The notes under the pieces are model-generated. The model saw only the letters and a list, made by a program, of their open reading frames with translations, was not told the origin of the DNA and searched no databases. Made by a program: the position numbers and the translations under genes. Below, in pieces: positions 1 through 6,316 of a stretch of 7,016 bases of DNA; position 1 is the stretch's first letter, and every line of letters begins with the position of its first letter. The DNA comes from an uncultured Bacteroidales bacterium (GTDB lineage: Bacteria > Bacteroidota > Bacteroidia > Bacteroidales > Paludibacteraceae): the NCBI GenBank assembly GCA_946184195.1, contig CAMHEP010000077.1, positions 1 to 7,016 on the forward strand, read 5' to 3'.

Positions 1-5
1 AGTAT

Positions 6-263
6 ATGGAAGAACTGAAACAACAACTCAAAGAGCAAATTATTGCGGCACTAAATCTGGAAGATATTACACCTGAGGATATAGTAAACGATATGCCGCT
101 TTTCGGTGAGGGATTAGGATTAGATTCCATCGATGCCCTTGAACTGATTGTGCTGTTGGACAAGCACTATGGTATCAAACTGACAGATCCCAAGGAAGGT
201 AAGCAAGTGTTTCGCAGCATTGACGTGATGGCGGATTATATCGCTACTCATCGCACAAAATAA
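6..263 (+). CDS. Acyl carrier protein (aryl polyene type)
   Basis: This 85-residue acidic protein is an acyl carrier protein, the cytoplasmic carrier to which growing chains are attached through 4'-phosphopantetheine. The attachment motif GLDSIDALEL is intact, with the modified serine at Ser41 (codon at 126). A conserved acidic helix follows, and the length is normal for a free-standing ACP. The ATG at 6 gives a typical N-terminal helix; only five bases precede it, so an upstream start cannot be strictly excluded. The ketosynthase gene starts three bases after its stop codon, so this is very likely the dedicated carrier for that enzyme rather than the housekeeping fatty-acid ACP. Aryl polyene clusters often encode two ACPs, so a second one may lie upstream. 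The family is certain; the pathway assignment comes from the neighbours. Confidence 0.95.
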   Translation: MEELKQQLKEQIIAALNLEDITPEDIVNDMPLFGEGLGLDSIDALELIVLLDKHYGIKLTDPKEGKQVFRSIDVMADYIATHRTK

Positions 264-266
264 CGT

Positions 267-1973
267 ATGCGCATTGTTATCACCGGCATAGGGATAGTCT
301 CGGCTTTGGGTGTAGGCAAAAAAGCCACGCTTGATGCGCTTCTCCATGAGCGTAGCGGTATTACCCCCCTCCCTACGGAGGAGGGGCGGATTGGGTCTTT
401 GCCGGTGGGTGAGGTCAATCTGAATAGTGAAGCGGGTATACCTCGTTCTGTGATCTTGGCACTGCCTGCTGCGCGTGAAGCGTTGGATGAGGCAGGGATT
501 CGACCTTCCGATACGATGGCACTAATCAATGGCACTACGGTGGGAGGAATGGACATCACCGAGGCACATGTGGCAGACTGGGAACAAGGGGCTGAAACAG
601 ATACTATTGCTATGCATGATACAGGTGCTGTCACGAGTCTCATCGCTCAGCAACTAGGCTCTTTCCATACGACGATGACGACGTCAACGGCTTGTTCGTC
701 GGCGATGAACGCCATCATCATCGGGTGTAATATGCTACGTTGCGGTAGGGTAGAGAGTGTATTAGCGGGAGGCACGGAGTGTCTGACGCATTTCCACCTG
801 AATGGCTTTAACGCCTTGCGTATCCTCTCCGACGAACCCTGTCGTCCCTTTGATGTGACGCGTCGGGGGCTGAACCTCGGTGAAGGAGCGGCATATCTGG
901 TGCTGGAGTCGGAAGAGCATGCTAAGGCGCGTGGAGCACATATTCTTGCCTATATTGCCGGCTATGGTAATGCCTGTGACGCCTTCCACCAGACGGCGTC
1001 GTCCGACATCGGCGAGGGGGCTTATCTGGCTATGCATGAGGCTCTGACGATGGCACAAGTGAGACCTGAGCAGGTTGATTATATCAATGCACACGGTACC
1101 GGCACACCTAACAACGACGCCAGCGAATGGGCAGCTATACAACGCCTTTTCACTTCACATATACCGTACTTCAGTTCAACCAAGGCGTTGACGGGACATA
1201 CCACCAGCGCATGCGGTAGTATTGAGGCGGTTATCTCGGTGCTTTGTATGCAGGTGGGGATGGCTCCCGGGCAGGCTAACCTCGTGGAGCCCATGGCTGA
1301 TGCTACGGCACTGCTGCAACATAATACCTCCATGACGCTCCGTTATGTCTTATGCAACGCTTTCGGTTTCGGTGGGAACGACAGTTCACTCCTACTTAGT
1401 CGGGATGCCGGCAATGAGTTGTCAACAGCTGCTTGTGCTGAAGAATTACAGGTGGTTAGCAGTGTGACATTAAATGAACAGGCGGACTACAAATCTTATC
1501 TGCCTCTCATGATGGCGCGTCGTCTCACTCCCGGGATGCGTCAGGTCGCTGTAGCAGCTAAGCAGGCACTGGCCCAGGCCGGACTGACCACACCCGATGC
1601 CATCATCACAGCAACACGATGGGGTTGTATAGTTAATACGGTGAAGTTTATGGACGAGATGATGATAAATGGGGAGCAGGAACTGGCACCGACGGCATTT
1701 ATCCAATCCACCCACAACACCCTATCCGCCCTGATGGCTATTCTGACGGGGGCACATGGATACAACAATACGTATAGTCAATCCACCAATGCCTTTGAGG
1801 CAGCTATGTCGGATGCACAAATGCTCCTGACATTGACGAATGCCGAGCATGTACTGTTGCTTGATTTTGACGAGTCGGATGACCATTGGAACGAATGGCT
1901 TCGTCGTGCCGGCATATACTCAGAGCCTCATGCTCGGGCGATGGTGGTCAGACGTTTACATAATAACCAATAG
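267..1973 (+). CDS. Ketosynthase fused to chain-length-factor-like domain
   Basis: A condensing enzyme of the FabF/type II polyketide class that elongates ACP-bound chains with malonyl units. Residues 1 to about 380 form a complete ketosynthase: nucleophile Cys143 in TSTACSSAMNA, His276 in NAHGTGTPNND, Lys306 and His311 in SSTKALTGHTTSACG, and the glycine-rich loop NAFGFGGNDSS at 364-374. Normal ketosynthases are about 400-420 residues, but this one has 568. The extra C-terminal part (about 400-560) resembles the beta-ketoacyl synthase chain-length-factor family of Bacteroidota pigment clusters, with the recognisable stretches PDAIITATRWGCI and PTAFIQSTHNTLSA. In the Gram-negative aryl polyene system these are two subunits (ApeO and ApeC) acting as a heterocomplex; here they appear as one chain. 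The added domain keeps only the central part of such a factor. The gene starts three bases after the ACP, and ATG 267 begins directly at the conserved strand RIVITGIGIVSALG. Confidence 0.93.
   Translation: MRIVITGIGIVSALGVGKKATLDALLHERSGITPLPTEEGRIGSLPVGEVNLNSEAGIPRSVILALPAAREALDEAGIRPSDTMALINGTTVGGMDITEAHVADWEQGAETDTIAMHDTGAVTSLIAQQLGSFHTTMTTSTACSSAMNAIIIGCNMLRCGRVESVLAGGTECLTHFHLNGFNALRILSDEPCRPFDVTRRGLNLGEGAAYLVLESEEHAKARGAHILAYIAGYGNACDAFHQTASSDIGEGAYLAMHEALTMAQVRPEQVDYINAHGTGTPNNDASEWAAIQRLFTSHIPYFSSTKALTGHTTSACGSIEAVISVLCMQVGMAPGQANLVEPMADATALLQHNTSMTLRYVLCNAFGFGGNDSSLLLSRDAGNELSTAACAEELQVVSSVTLNEQADYKSYLPLMMARRLTPGMRQVAVAAKQALAQAGLTTPDAIITATRWGCIVNTVKFMDEMMINGEQELAPTAFIQSTHNTLSALMAILTGAHGYNNTYSQSTNAFEAAMSDAQMLLTLTNAEHVLLLDFDESDDHWNEWLRRAGIYSEPHARAMVVRRLHNNQ
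364..385 (+). other. GC-rich stem-loop inside the ketosynthase coding sequence
   Basis: The transcript can fold here into a stem of five base pairs (368-372 with 377-381), one C-A mismatch (367/382) and three more G-C pairs (364-366 with 383-385), closed by the four-base loop CTAC. It lies in codons 33-40 of the ketosynthase, early in the gene. It resembles the C-run/G-run repeats often scattered through Bacteroidota genomes. However, the protein region it encodes has about the usual ketosynthase length, so nothing obvious has been inserted. Any effect on translation is speculative. Confidence 0.4.
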
Positions 1974-1978
1974 TGACA

Positions 1979-2332
1979 ATGATTAAACTGCTACTCCTTT
2001 CTCTTTCGCAGAGTCTCTTTTTATGTGGCGGACAGGTGCTGCTCAAGCTCGCGATGATTCGTATGCCCAGTTTCACATGGTCGTGGTCGTATGTGTGGGC
2101 ACTGCTCACAAACGGCTACTTGGCGCTGTGTGGTGTCAGTTTTGCGGTGTCCGGCGTATTGTGGATGATGATACTGCGTCGTTTCCCCTTTGCGGTGGCT
2201 TATCCGCTTGCCGCGTTGGCGTATGTATTCGGGCTATTGGCAGCTATGTTTGTCTTCCACGAGTCGGTGGCGTGGACACAGTGGATAGGAGTACTTTTGA
2301 TAATGGCGGGCTGCGCCCTGGTGGTACAATGA
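1979..2332 (+). CDS. Small four-helix ArnE/EamA-type membrane transporter
   Basis: This 117-residue, strongly hydrophobic protein has four likely transmembrane helices (about 3-22, 45-66, 71-93 and 101-116). That matches a half-size EamA or small-multidrug-resistance-type protein, and ArnE/ArnF-like flippase subunits most closely. Family-like marks are GQVLLKLA in helix 1, PFAVAYPLAALAYVFG leading into helix 3, and the FHES...QWIGVLLIMAGC pattern before and within helix 4. Such proteins work as dimers; only one copy is visible, so it would be a homodimer or pair with a partner encoded elsewhere. ATG 1979 is five bases after the ketosynthase stop; a GTG at 1973, overlapping that stop as TAGTG, would add two residues. 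Its stop overlaps the next start as ATGA. Inference: it moves a pigment lipid or polyprenyl-linked intermediate across the inner membrane. The substrate is unknown. Confidence 0.85.
   Translation: MIKLLLLSLSQSLFLCGGQVLLKLAMIRMPSFTWSWSYVWALLTNGYLALCGVSFAVSGVLWMMILRRFPFAVAYPLAALAYVFGLLAAMFVFHESVAWTQWIGVLLIMAGCALVVQ
2329..2332 (+). promoter_or_regulatory. ATGA stop/start overlap (translational coupling)
   Basis: The start codon of the LolA-like gene (2329-2331) shares two bases with the TGA stop of the membrane transporter gene (2330-2332). No clear Shine-Dalgarno sequence precedes it. This arrangement usually means that the same ribosomes reinitiate on the second gene, so the two proteins would be made at linked rates. 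It also fixes the LolA start. Confidence 0.7.
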
Positions 2333-2688
2333 AATGGTTGCTGGTGATAGTAGCACTTTTCGTGCAGGAGAAGACATCCTCGTTGCTTAGCGCACCTGAG
2401 CGTAGTGAGGGACGTATGGAGTTGACAATAGGTACGCCTACACACATGCGGTGGGAATATACCTCTCCCAGGACGATGGTGTGGGAGCACGATATAGACG
2501 CCGGGGCTTTCCGGCACGAGCAGCGGGGGGATACCGTCATCCTTCATCCTGTTAAACGCGAGGTGAAACGGCTGTTCGCTACGTTTTATTATGTGCGTGA
2601 CAAGCAGTCCGGACATGCCCGTGAAGTCTTTTTCACCGAGAAGAACGGCGACAAATCACATATAACTTTTACTTATGTTACAGAATGA
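2329..2688 (+). CDS. Miniature LolA-like outer-membrane carrier protein
   Basis: This 119-residue protein resembles Bacteroidota LolA-family proteins, which carry lipoproteins or, in pigment clusters, presumably lipid products through the periplasm. Recognisable pieces appear in the family order: FVQEKTSSLLSAPERSEGRM (11-30), then MRWEYTSP (40-47), then a C-terminal block DTVILHPVKREVKRLF ending in a beta-hairpin-like segment, EVFFTEKNGDKSHITFTYV. LolA proteins are usually about 200 residues. Here the first family block follows only ten residues after the start, roughly 45-50 residues seem missing between VWEHD and DTVIL, and the C-terminus is short. The N-terminal MKWLLVIVALFV is a hydrophobic, export-like segment, but no clear signal peptidase site follows. 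ATG 2329 overlaps the preceding TGA. The frame is open upstream to 2023, but that stretch shadows the transporter gene and has no LolA features. The family call is good; whether it still binds a lipid is uncertain. Confidence 0.8.
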   Translation: MKWLLVIVALFVQEKTSSLLSAPERSEGRMELTIGTPTHMRWEYTSPRTMVWEHDIDAGAFRHEQRGDTVILHPVKREVKRLFATFYYVRDKQSGHAREVFFTEKNGDKSHITFTYVTE

Positions 2689-3025
2689 TTTCTACGATAT
2701 CATCGCTGAGCAGCCGTCCGGCTATACGCTGCGTTTACATGCGGAGCATGCTATCTACGCCGCTCATTTCCCCGGTCACCCGATTACTCCGGGCGCATGT
2801 CTCATAGCTATAGTGGAGGAACTGCTCTGCCACCGCTTGAGACGTCCCGTACATATTGTTGCGCTGACCAACGTCAAATTCCTGATGCCGCTACCTCCTA
2901 CGGCGGAACCTATGTTCACCTTCACTGATAAAAATATCGATGCGTGCCTAGTCGCCATCTCCGACAACGACAACCTATATGCCAAAATGTCCATTCGATA
3001 CGTGTATCCTCATTCCGACCTATAA
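2675..3025 (+). CDS. Hot-dog 3-hydroxyacyl-ACP dehydratase (FabZ/ApeI-like)
   Basis: This 116-residue single hot-dog domain would remove water from 3-hydroxyacyl-ACP to create each double bond of the polyene. The catalytic loop is clear: HFPGHPITPGACLI begins at His31, which matches the active-site histidine of FabZ and FabA. In FabZ the catalytic glutamate lies 14 residues after that histidine; here the position is Ala45, and the nearest acids are Glu48 and Glu49. Relatives in Bacteroidota pigment clusters also seem to lack the acid at that exact place, as far as I recall, so this may be a subfamily trait. In the Gram-negative system two dehydratases (ApeI and ApeP) form a heterocomplex, so a partner may be encoded outside the window. 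The protein is slightly shorter than FabZ (about 140-150). The start at 2675 overlaps the LolA-like gene by 14 bases, and the end overlaps the next gene by 47. Confidence 0.88.
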   Translation: MLQNDFYDIIAEQPSGYTLRLHAEHAIYAAHFPGHPITPGACLIAIVEELLCHRLRRPVHIVALTNVKFLMPLPPTAEPMFTFTDKNIDACLVAISDNDNLYAKMSIRYVYPHSDL

Positions 3026-5486
3026 CAATGCCGGAACAATAGCCGATGTGGTAGCCCGCTCGTTAGAGCAGGCTCAGCGCGTCATTGTAGCTGTTGACGG
3101 CTCAACGGATGATACGTTGCAGCGTCTGCCGCAGTCGGAACGCCTGACTGTCCTCAGTTGGAAGCAAAACCGCGGAAAGGGTTATGCACTCAGTCGAGGC
3201 TTCGCATGTGCCGATGAGATGGGCTTTCGCTATGTCGTCACGCTGGATGCTGACGGACAACATTTACCTGAGGAGGTGCCGCTACTGGTGGAGCAGTCGC
3301 TCCTGCATCCCGATAGTATCATCGTCGGATGTCGCGATTTGAAGGGTATGGATATGCCCGGCAAGGCGCGTTTCGCTAACCGATTCTCTAATTTCTGGTT
3401 TTGTGTGCAGACGGGGCGTCGTCTGCAGGACACCCAGACAGGCATGCGTCTTTATCCGTTGCGCCGTATCTGTTTCTACCGTTGGCTCACGGCACGCTAT
3501 GAGTCGGAGTTGGAACTGCTTGTGCTCTCGGCATGGCATTCCGTACCTATCTACGAACAGCCGGTGCGTGTCTACTATCCTCCGCGCCATGAGCGTGTCA
3601 GCCATTTCCGTCCAGCATACGACTTCACGCGTATCAGTGTACTCAACACGCTACTCTGCCTATTGGCTATTCTATATGGTTACCCGATGCGTTATTCAAG
3701 GTCTCTTTATTGTGCTGTGGCGTTCCTCTATGCCGCTGTGCGGTGCCGTTTCTCGAGCGGGGACATTTACCTGCGTCTGAATCGTTGGGCGGGCTGGGTG
3801 ATGAACCATTTGGCAGATAATCGTTATCATGTCATCGGGGAGGAGAACCTGCCGGATAAGCCGGTGCTTTTCGTTGCTAATCACTGCTCCATGTACGATA
3901 TCCTCGCGGTGTTAGCGCTTCGTCCTCGTACTATCGTCTTGGCGCAGGATTGGGTGCAGAACAATCCCTTCTTCGGACGATTGGCACGCGAGGCAGGGTT
4001 TATATCGGCGGCGGAAGGGATGGAGACGATTATGCCTTATCTGACGCGTAAAGTGTCGGAAGGTTTCTCGGTGCTAATCTTCCCAGAGGGAAGCCGCTCC
4101 CTCACGGGTGATATACGTCGTTTCCATCGGGGTGCTTTCTTGTTGGCAGAGCAGTTAGGACTGACTCTTCAGCCACTCCTGCTACGCGGTACCTACGAAC
4201 TCTTGAATAAACGTTATTTCCTCATCGGGCGAACGGAAGTTAGTCTGGAAGTGTTGCCTATGGTGGAAAAGGATGATACCATTATGGGGCTTGACTACAA
4301 GCAGCGTACCGTCATCATGCAGCGTTACTATAGATACCTTCTCCGCACGCACAGGAAAGCCGTTATAGTCGGTGCGGGTGTAGGCGGTCTCTTCACGGCA
4401 GCCTTGTTGGCTCATCGAGGATGGCGTGTCACGGTGCTCGAGCAATTACCTGTCGCCGGCGGCGGGTTATATAGTTATGAACGGGATGGTGCGTGGTGGC
4501 TTACGGGAACGCATGTCGTCTCAGGAATGGAGCCCGGGGGTAAGGTACGTGCGTTGCTCGACGAACTGGGGATAGAGGTACCTGTCCAGCGTTTGCAGCC
4601 GGATGTGGTGCATGGCGAAGGCGATGCAATGTCATTGCTCTTGGGAGGTGATAACACAGGTACGCCTCAAACGCGACGCATACTGCGTGAGTCGTTTGAC
4701 GAGGGGGCATATCGTTTCGTAGGTGGAACGAGGGCACTGACGGATGCACTGTGTCGTTTTATCTCGGAGCATGGTGGACGTGTGTTGCTTGCGCACCGCG
4801 TCACCGCCGTCGAAGTCAAGGATAAGCGGGTGGAGGCTTTTGTGGCAAACAATAACACTCGTTTCACTGCCGATAGCTATATATCTTCTCTTCACCCCAA
4901 ACAGTTGATAGCTTTGTCTACCGCTCCTGTGTTCCGTCCGGCTACGATGAAGCGTATCCTATCTACGCCGGAGACGACAGGGTCGTTTAAACTCTATCTG
5001 AAGTTCCGCGCCGGGTCTTTTCCCTTCCTTCGTGCGAATCACTATATCATGCCGGAGGGTATACTCGTCACCACGCTGCCGATGACGGACAGCGACACCT
5101 TCGCTCATACGATGGAGGTTATCGCTCCGCTTGATTATACACAACTGCGGCCTTGGCATCAGCATGCGGGTAAACGCGATGGGCTGGAGTCCTATCAAGT
5201 ATGGAAACAGGAGCAGGCACAGCAACTCATGAGACGACTGGAGACACTCTTCCCCGGCATCGGTGCTGCCGTGGAGACTTCGTTCACGTCCACCTCGCTC
5301 ACCTACCGCGATGATTACCTATCCCCCGAGGGGGCAATGTTCGGTATGAGTCAACCGCTGGGCGCAGTGACAACGCTTTGCTCGAACATGATGCTGGCTT
5401 CGCAGAACTGCTTGGTGCACGGTTTCTGCGGAACCGTCATGACAGCACAAATGACTGTACGTACCCTATGCCGCGAAGACGATTAA
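2979..5486 (+). CDS. Tripartite GT2 glycosyltransferase - LPLAT acyltransferase - FAD oxidoreductase
   Basis: This 835-residue protein carries three enzymes. Residues 7 to about 215 are a family 2 glycosyltransferase of the dolichol-phosphate-mannose-synthase type: CILIPTYNN, VDGSTDDT (Asp40), DADGQH (Asp90 and Asp92) and DTQTGMRLYP. A hydrophobic stretch (about 217-256) probably anchors it to the inner membrane. Residues about 283-455 are a lysophospholipid acyltransferase with the HX4D catalytic motif NHCSMYD (His302, Asp307), FFGR (331-334) and FPEGSRS (368-374). Residues about 459-835 are an FAD-dependent phytoene-desaturase-like oxidoreductase with GAGVGG (465-470), Glu488 as the likely FAD ribose contact, RFVGGTRAL and the C-terminal flavin segment NCLVHGFCGTV. 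A glycosyltransferase-acyltransferase fusion is known from aryl polyene clusters. The third domain is normally a separate protein, and here it follows almost without a linker. It also seems to lack roughly 100 residues of the substrate-cap region. ATG 2979 is the only start preserving the first glycosyltransferase strand; it overlaps the dehydratase gene by 47 bases. Substrates are unknown. Confidence 0.9.
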   Translation: MPKCPFDTCILIPTYNNAGTIADVVARSLEQAQRVIVAVDGSTDDTLQRLPQSERLTVLSWKQNRGKGYALSRGFACADEMGFRYVVTLDADGQHLPEEVPLLVEQSLLHPDSIIVGCRDLKGMDMPGKARFANRFSNFWFCVQTGRRLQDTQTGMRLYPLRRICFYRWLTARYESELELLVLSAWHSVPIYEQPVRVYYPPRHERVSHFRPAYDFTRISVLNTLLCLLAILYGYPMRYSRSLYCAVAFLYAAVRCRFSSGDIYLRLNRWAGWVMNHLADNRYHVIGEENLPDKPVLFVANHCSMYDILAVLALRPRTIVLAQDWVQNNPFFGRLAREAGFISAAEGMETIMPYLTRKVSEGFSVLIFPEGSRSLTGDIRRFHRGAFLLAEQLGLTLQPLLLRGTYELLNKRYFLIGRTEVSLEVLPMVEKDDTIMGLDYKQRTVIMQRYYRYLLRTHRKAVIVGAGVGGLFTAALLAHRGWRVTVLEQLPVAGGGLYSYERDGAWWLTGTHVVSGMEPGGKVRALLDELGIEVPVQRLQPDVVHGEGDAMSLLLGGDNTGTPQTRRILRESFDEGAYRFVGGTRALTDALCRFISEHGGRVLLAHRVTAVEVKDKRVEAFVANNNTRFTADSYISSLHPKQLIALSTAPVFRPATMKRILSTPETTGSFKLYLKFRAGSFPFLRANHYIMPEGILVTTLPMTDSDTFAHTMEVIAPLDYTQLRPWHQHAGKRDGLESYQVWKQEQAQQLMRRLETLFPGIGAAVETSFTSTSLTYRDDYLSPEGAMFGMSQPLGAVTTLCSNMMLASQNCLVHGFCGTVMTAQMTVRTLCREDD

Positions 5487-6316
5487 CCATACTCCTCCTA
5501 TGGGTGCTCTCGGTCACTATGACGGCACAGATACGCCTTTATCCGGAGGCATCGGGCGGGCGTCGTCGGGTGGAGGTTTATCCCTATATGCCACAGGGTA
5601 AGCCGCAGGCATTGGTCATCGTCTGCCCGGGTGGCAGTTATAGTTGGCTCGGGATGGAGGATGAAGGGCATGCTGTCGGACGTTGGCTCAGCCGCAACGG
5701 CATAGCAGCGCTGGTGCTGCGTTATCGAGTGGCTAATGTCAGTGCCTACGTGCTGGGATATAGGGTCTTAGGTGTGGGCAACCGTTATCCGGATATGTTG
5801 GAGGATGTTGAGGCGGCTTTGCGGTATGCCTATATACATGCCGATAGTATGGGGGTGGATACGGCACGTATCGGTGTGATGGGTTTTTCTGCCGGTGGAC
5901 ATCTGGCGATGCTCTCGGCCATATACAACGATACGCCCTTTCGTCCTAAGTTCCTCGTCCCTGTCTATCCCGTGGTGACGATGGCGGATAAGGCGGCACA
6001 CCGACGCAGCCGACGAGGCGCTTTGGGGGTATGGGGACAATTTGACATTACCATGCGTGACTCGCTATCCGTGGAACGGCATCTGGATGCCTCGTGTCCG
6101 CCGGTGTTACTTATCCACTGTGCTGACGATAAGGTAGTCCATCCGCGTAATGCATTCCTGCTGGATTCAGCGCTCACTGCCGGACAGATTCCGCATCGTA
6201 CTATCACCTACCGCACCGGAAACCATGGTTTTGGTGCTGCTCAGGACAAGGGTACAGAGGAATCACAACAATGGAAACAAGCTTTTATACAATGGATATC
6301 GAATTTGAATCTTTAG
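5468..6316 (+). CDS. Secreted alpha/beta hydrolase (esterase-like)
   Basis: This 282-residue protein has an N-terminal signal peptide: three arginines, a hydrophobic core, and a likely cleavage after VTMTA before Gln21. There is no lipobox cysteine, so it should be a soluble periplasmic or exported enzyme. The mature part is an alpha/beta hydrolase of the BD-FAE/acetyl-esterase-like group. It has an oxyanion segment CPGGSYSWLG (53-62), the nucleophile elbow GFSAGGHLAM with Ser141, a probable catalytic Asp in HCADDKVVHPRNA (Asp220 or Asp221) and His253 in GNHGFG. The triad looks complete and the length is normal. The frame is open upstream to 5378, but ATG 5468 places the signal peptide exactly at the N-terminus and overlaps the preceding gene by only 19 bases. 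Its place between pigment genes suggests it cleaves an ester of the product or of a lipid acceptor; that role is inference. A general carbohydrate esterase carried in the operon is the alternative. Confidence 0.9.
   Translation: MPRRRLTILLLWVLSVTMTAQIRLYPEASGGRRRVEVYPYMPQGKPQALVIVCPGGSYSWLGMEDEGHAVGRWLSRNGIAALVLRYRVANVSAYVLGYRVLGVGNRYPDMLEDVEAALRYAYIHADSMGVDTARIGVMGFSAGGHLAMLSAIYNDTPFRPKFLVPVYPVVTMADKAAHRRSRRGALGVWGQFDITMRDSLSVERHLDASCPPVLLIHCADDKVVHPRNAFLLDSALTAGQIPHRTITYRTGNHGFGAAQDKGTEESQQWKQAFIQWISNLNL

Noticed and set aside
248..1142. Long antisense open frames opposite the ketosynthase (for example 248-643 and 762-1142).
   Set aside because: Their predicted proteins show no recognisable motif and simply mirror a conserved, complete ketosynthase on the plus strand. 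The same holds for the other minus-strand frames in the window.
2023..2328. An in-frame 5' extension of the LolA-like gene, giving a 221-residue protein.
   Set aside because: The extension lies inside the transporter gene in another frame, has no LolA or signal-peptide character, and the ATGA overlap gives a natural start at 2329.
6..3025. Ordinary housekeeping fatty-acid synthesis genes.
   Set aside because: The chain-length-factor-like extension, LolA-like and GT2-LPLAT neighbours and the non-canonical dehydratase do not fit a fab operon.
3403..3780. A 125-residue plus-strand frame inside the glycosyltransferase domain.
   Set aside because: It is an out-of-frame shadow of motif-bearing GT2 sequence, with a cysteine- and arginine-rich composition unlike a real protein.
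5378..5467. An upstream start for the alpha/beta hydrolase, adding 30 residues.
   Set aside because: It would bury the signal peptide and lie deep within the conserved C-terminal flavin segment of the oxidoreductase; ATG 5468 puts the arginine-rich start and hydrophobic core at the N-terminus.
4356..5486. A carotenoid pathway, suggested by the phytoene-desaturase-like domain.
   Set aside because: No phytoene synthase, cyclase or isoprenoid gene is present, while the ACP, ketosynthase and dehydratase point to polyketide-type polyene chemistry.
5437..5540. Two similar MTAQ-encoding stretches about 80 bases apart, considered as a short direct repeat.
   Set aside because: The identity is only about a dozen interrupted bases, and each copy fits its own protein family (flavin segment end, signal peptide cleavage region).
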